Below the pieces are notes generated by a model. It saw only the letters and a program-made list of their open reading frames with translations. It had not been told where the DNA came from and ran no database searches. DNA of 14,309 nt from an uncultured Faecalibacterium sp. (GTDB taxonomy: Bacteria > Bacillota > Clostridia > Oscillospirales > Ruminococcaceae), in contig CAKSZU010000052.1 in the NCBI GenBank assembly GCA_934526125.1, forward strand, positions 1-14,309, in the 5' to 3' direction. The translations under genes and the position numbers were made by a program. This document shows positions 12,606 through 14,309 of this stretch, one piece after another; positions within the stretch are counted from its first letter, which is position 1; every line of letters starts with the position of its first letter.

Positions 12606-14237
12606 TTATTTTTTCAGAACTGTACACTCATACGGGCGCAGCGCAGCAGCCGTTTCCGTGTAGTTGCCCAGCAGCTTTTCCGTACCGGCCCACCCCTCCG
12701 GCAGGGTGACGGGTACTTCGTGCGCTGTCAGGTTGCACAGCACCAGCAGCTCTTCTCCGTCCGGCGCACCATAGCGGCGGTAGGCCAGCAGGTCGGCATT
12801 TTCCGGGAAAAGGAACTCGATTTTCCCCTCGCTGATGACCTTGTGCTGTTTGCGCAGGTACACCAGCGTCTTGTAGAAACTGCGCACCGAGTCCGGGTCG
12901 TCCATCTCGGCGGCGGCGTTGATGGTCTGATAGTTATCGGCGGTGCCGATCCACGGCGTACCGGTGGTGAAACCTGCGTTCGCGCTGGCATCCCACTGCA
13001 TCGGGGTGCGGCCGTTGTCGCGGCTGCGCTGGGCGATGATGTCGAGCGTTTCAGCCTCGGACTTGCCCTCGCCGCGCAGGATGTTGTAGTAATTCAGGCT
13101 TTCTACATCCCGGTACTGATCAATGGAGGTAAAGTGCGCATTGGTCATTCCCAATTCTTCGCCCTGATAGATATACGGTGTACCGCGCATAAAGTGGATA
13201 GCGGCGGCCAGCATCTTGGCACTTTCCTTCCAGTAGGCCGTATCGCTGCCAAAGCGACTCACGGCACGGGGCTGGTCGTGATTACACCAGAACAGCGCAT
13301 TCCAGCCGTCATGCGCCTGCATCCCCTCCTGCCATGTCTGGAACAGTTTTTTCAGGGCAAGATGGTCGGCAGGCATCAGTGCCCATTTGTCGCCGTTCTT
13401 GTAGTCCACCTTCAGATGATGAAAGTTGAAGCACATAGACAGTTCATGGTTGCCCGCAGCAGTGTATCCGATGCAGTTTTCCAACGAGGTGGAGGACATT
13501 TCGCCCACCGTCACCATGCCGTCGATGCCGCCTGCCGCCACCAATTCTTTCAGGTATTTGTGGACATTGCGGCCATCGGTGTAGAAGCGACGGCCATCGC
13601 CCGCAAAGTCGTCCTCATACACTTCCGGTTTGGAAATCAGATTGACCACATCAAAGCGGAATCCCTTGATTCCCTTCGCCTTCCAGAAACGGAGGATGTC
13701 GGCCATTTCTTCCCGCACCGCCGGGTTCTCCCAGTTCAGGTCTGCCTGTGTCACATCGAACAGGTGCAGATACCACTTGCCCAGCCGGGGCACATACTCC
13801 CACGCGGGACCGCCGAATTTGGAGACCCAGTTGGTGGGGCAACGACCCGGCGTGCCGTCCTTGAAGATGTAATAGTCCTGGTACTTTTTGTCGCCTGCCA
13901 GTGCTTTTTTGAACCACTCATGCTCGGTGGAGGTGTGGTTGAACACCATGTCCAGCATCAGGCCGATGCCGCGCCTGTCCGCCTCGCGGATAAGCTCCTC
14001 CAGATCCTCCATCGTGCCGTAGCGCGGGTCGACGGCACGGTAGTCGGCCACATCATAGCCGTTGTCGCGCTGGGGCGAGGGGAAGAACGGCGTCAGCCAG
14101 AGATAGTCAACGCCCAGGTCGGCGAGGTAGTCCAGTTTCGCGGTGACGCCCTTCAAATCGCCGAAGCCGTCACCGTTCGAGTCCATGAAGGATTTCGGGT
14201 AAATTTGGTAGACAACTTTATCTTTAAAATCATTCAT
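12606..14237 (-). CDS. treC: Trehalose-6-phosphate hydrolase (GH13)
   Basis: This 543-residue alpha-amylase-fold enzyme hydrolyses trehalose 6-phosphate, delivered by a PTS permease, to glucose and glucose 6-phosphate in the cytosol. GH13 regions are intact: DMVFNHTS (N100-H101), GFRFDVVNLISK with nucleophile D196, TVGEMSSTSLENC with acid/base E246, and WCNHDQPRAVSRFG with D321. The stretches VGEMSSTSLE, ELSMCFNFHHLKVDYKNGDK and GTPYIYQGEELGMTNAHFT follow E. coli TreC closely (from memory) rather than oligo-1,6-glucosidases. The start is ATG 14237 because GAGGTG (14249-14244) lies 6-8 nt upstream; an in-frame GTG three codons earlier overlaps that site. The preceding gene, 18 bp away, ends like a PTS permease, matching the usual treB-treC order. 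An oligo-1,6-glucosidase is the only serious alternative. Confidence 0.93.
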   Translation of the reverse strand: MNDFKDKVVYQIYPKSFMDSNGDGFGDLKGVTAKLDYLADLGVDYLWLTPFFPSPQRDNGYDVADYRAVDPRYGTMEDLEELIREADRRGIGLMLDMVFNHTSTEHEWFKKALAGDKKYQDYYIFKDGTPGRCPTNWVSKFGGPAWEYVPRLGKWYLHLFDVTQADLNWENPAVREEMADILRFWKAKGIKGFRFDVVNLISKPEVYEDDFAGDGRRFYTDGRNVHKYLKELVAAGGIDGMVTVGEMSSTSLENCIGYTAAGNHELSMCFNFHHLKVDYKNGDKWALMPADHLALKKLFQTWQEGMQAHDGWNALFWCNHDQPRAVSRFGSDTAYWKESAKMLAAAIHFMRGTPYIYQGEELGMTNAHFTSIDQYRDVESLNYYNILRGEGKSEAETLDIIAQRSRDNGRTPMQWDASANAGFTTGTPWIGTADNYQTINAAAEMDDPDSVRSFYKTLVYLRKQHKVISEGKIEFLFPENADLLAYRRYGAPDGEELLVLCNLTAHEVPVTLPEGWAGTEKLLGNYTETAAALRPYECTVLKK

Positions 14238-14243
14238 GGTACA

Positions 14244-14249
14244 CACCTC
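14244..14249 (-). promoter_or_regulatory. Ribosome site deciding the treC start
   Basis: GAGGTG on the - strand lies 6 nt before ATG 14237. The upstream in-frame GTG (14246-14244) is part of this site, so it cannot be the start served by it. Confidence 0.65.
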
Positions 14250-14255
14250 ACAAAA

Positions 14256-14309
14256 TCAGGCAACGCCTTTTTTCCTGCCGACGATGACGGTCAGCACAAA
14301 GGGGACGAC
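14256..14309 (-). CDS. C-terminal end of a probable PTS sugar permease, likely trehalose EIIBC (partial)
   Basis: The last 17 codons and a TGA are present, reading VVPFVLTVIVGRKKGVA. An apolar final helix with Pro-Phe-Val-Leu-Thr, then a Gly-Arg-Lys-Lys end, is typical of the last span of PTS glucose-superfamily EIIC domains. Position 18 bp upstream of treC in the same direction makes a TreB-type trehalose permease the best guess. Catalytic Cys and His sites are outside the window, so any multi-span transporter with a basic tail remains possible. Confidence 0.5.
   Translation of the reverse strand, partial: VVPFVLTVIVGRKKGVA

Noticed and set aside
1..14309. CRISPR arrays, tRNA or rRNA genes, insertion sequences and att-type repeats
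   Set aside because: I looked for regularly spaced repeats, cloverleaf-like segments, transposase motifs and flanking repeats and saw none; the palindromes present are single-copy promoter or terminator elements.

Overview
The window looks like a chromosomal segment of a GC-rich gut Firmicute of the Oscillospiraceae/Ruminococcaceae type, with Faecalibacterium the best guess. That guess rests on the protein families present (Na+/proline symporter, a domain-permuted GH3 enzyme, GHKL/LytTR two-component system, trehalose-6-phosphate hydrolase), the strong Shine-Dalgarno sites and the many compact hairpin-plus-U-run terminators. No database search was possible, so the genus is an inference.

Left part, mostly + strand (1-1330): the last codons of a probable ATP-type PEP carboxykinase and its terminator; an XRE-family DNA-binding protein with a membrane-spanning C-terminal half and its own terminator; then a 48-residue membrane peptide behind a structured leader. 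The peptide's stop codon lies inside a 15-bp bidirectional terminator. A consensus TTGACA-N17-TATACT promoter fires into it from the opposite strand. This geometry matches type I toxin-antitoxin modules and is the most interesting object in the window.

Right part, all - strand (1431-14309), in separate transcription units. (a) A putP-type symporter. (b) A sugar-processing unit read from 9365 down to 3222: a 1023-residue membrane-anchored GH3 enzyme with permuted domain order, an internal terminator, a cytosolic 805-residue GH3 beta-glucosidase-like enzyme, and a translationally coupled GtrA-like membrane protein. (c) A LytTR response regulator and GHKL histidine kinase with a 4-bp overlap, behind a near-consensus promoter and a 19-bp palindrome. 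(d) A RpiB/LacA/LacB-family sugar-phosphate isomerase with its own extended -10 promoter. (e) treC preceded by the last codons of a probable PTS permease, a classic trehalose uptake and hydrolysis pair.

The theme is glycoside and disaccharide use: outside-facing and cytosolic GH3 enzymes, trehalose import with hydrolysis of trehalose 6-phosphate, and a sugar-phosphate isomerase, with gluconeogenic PEP carboxykinase at the left edge. Intergenic spaces are all below 300 bp and are largely filled by promoters, palindromes and terminators. The very long open frames on the + strand opposite the - strand genes are judged to be codon-bias shadows.
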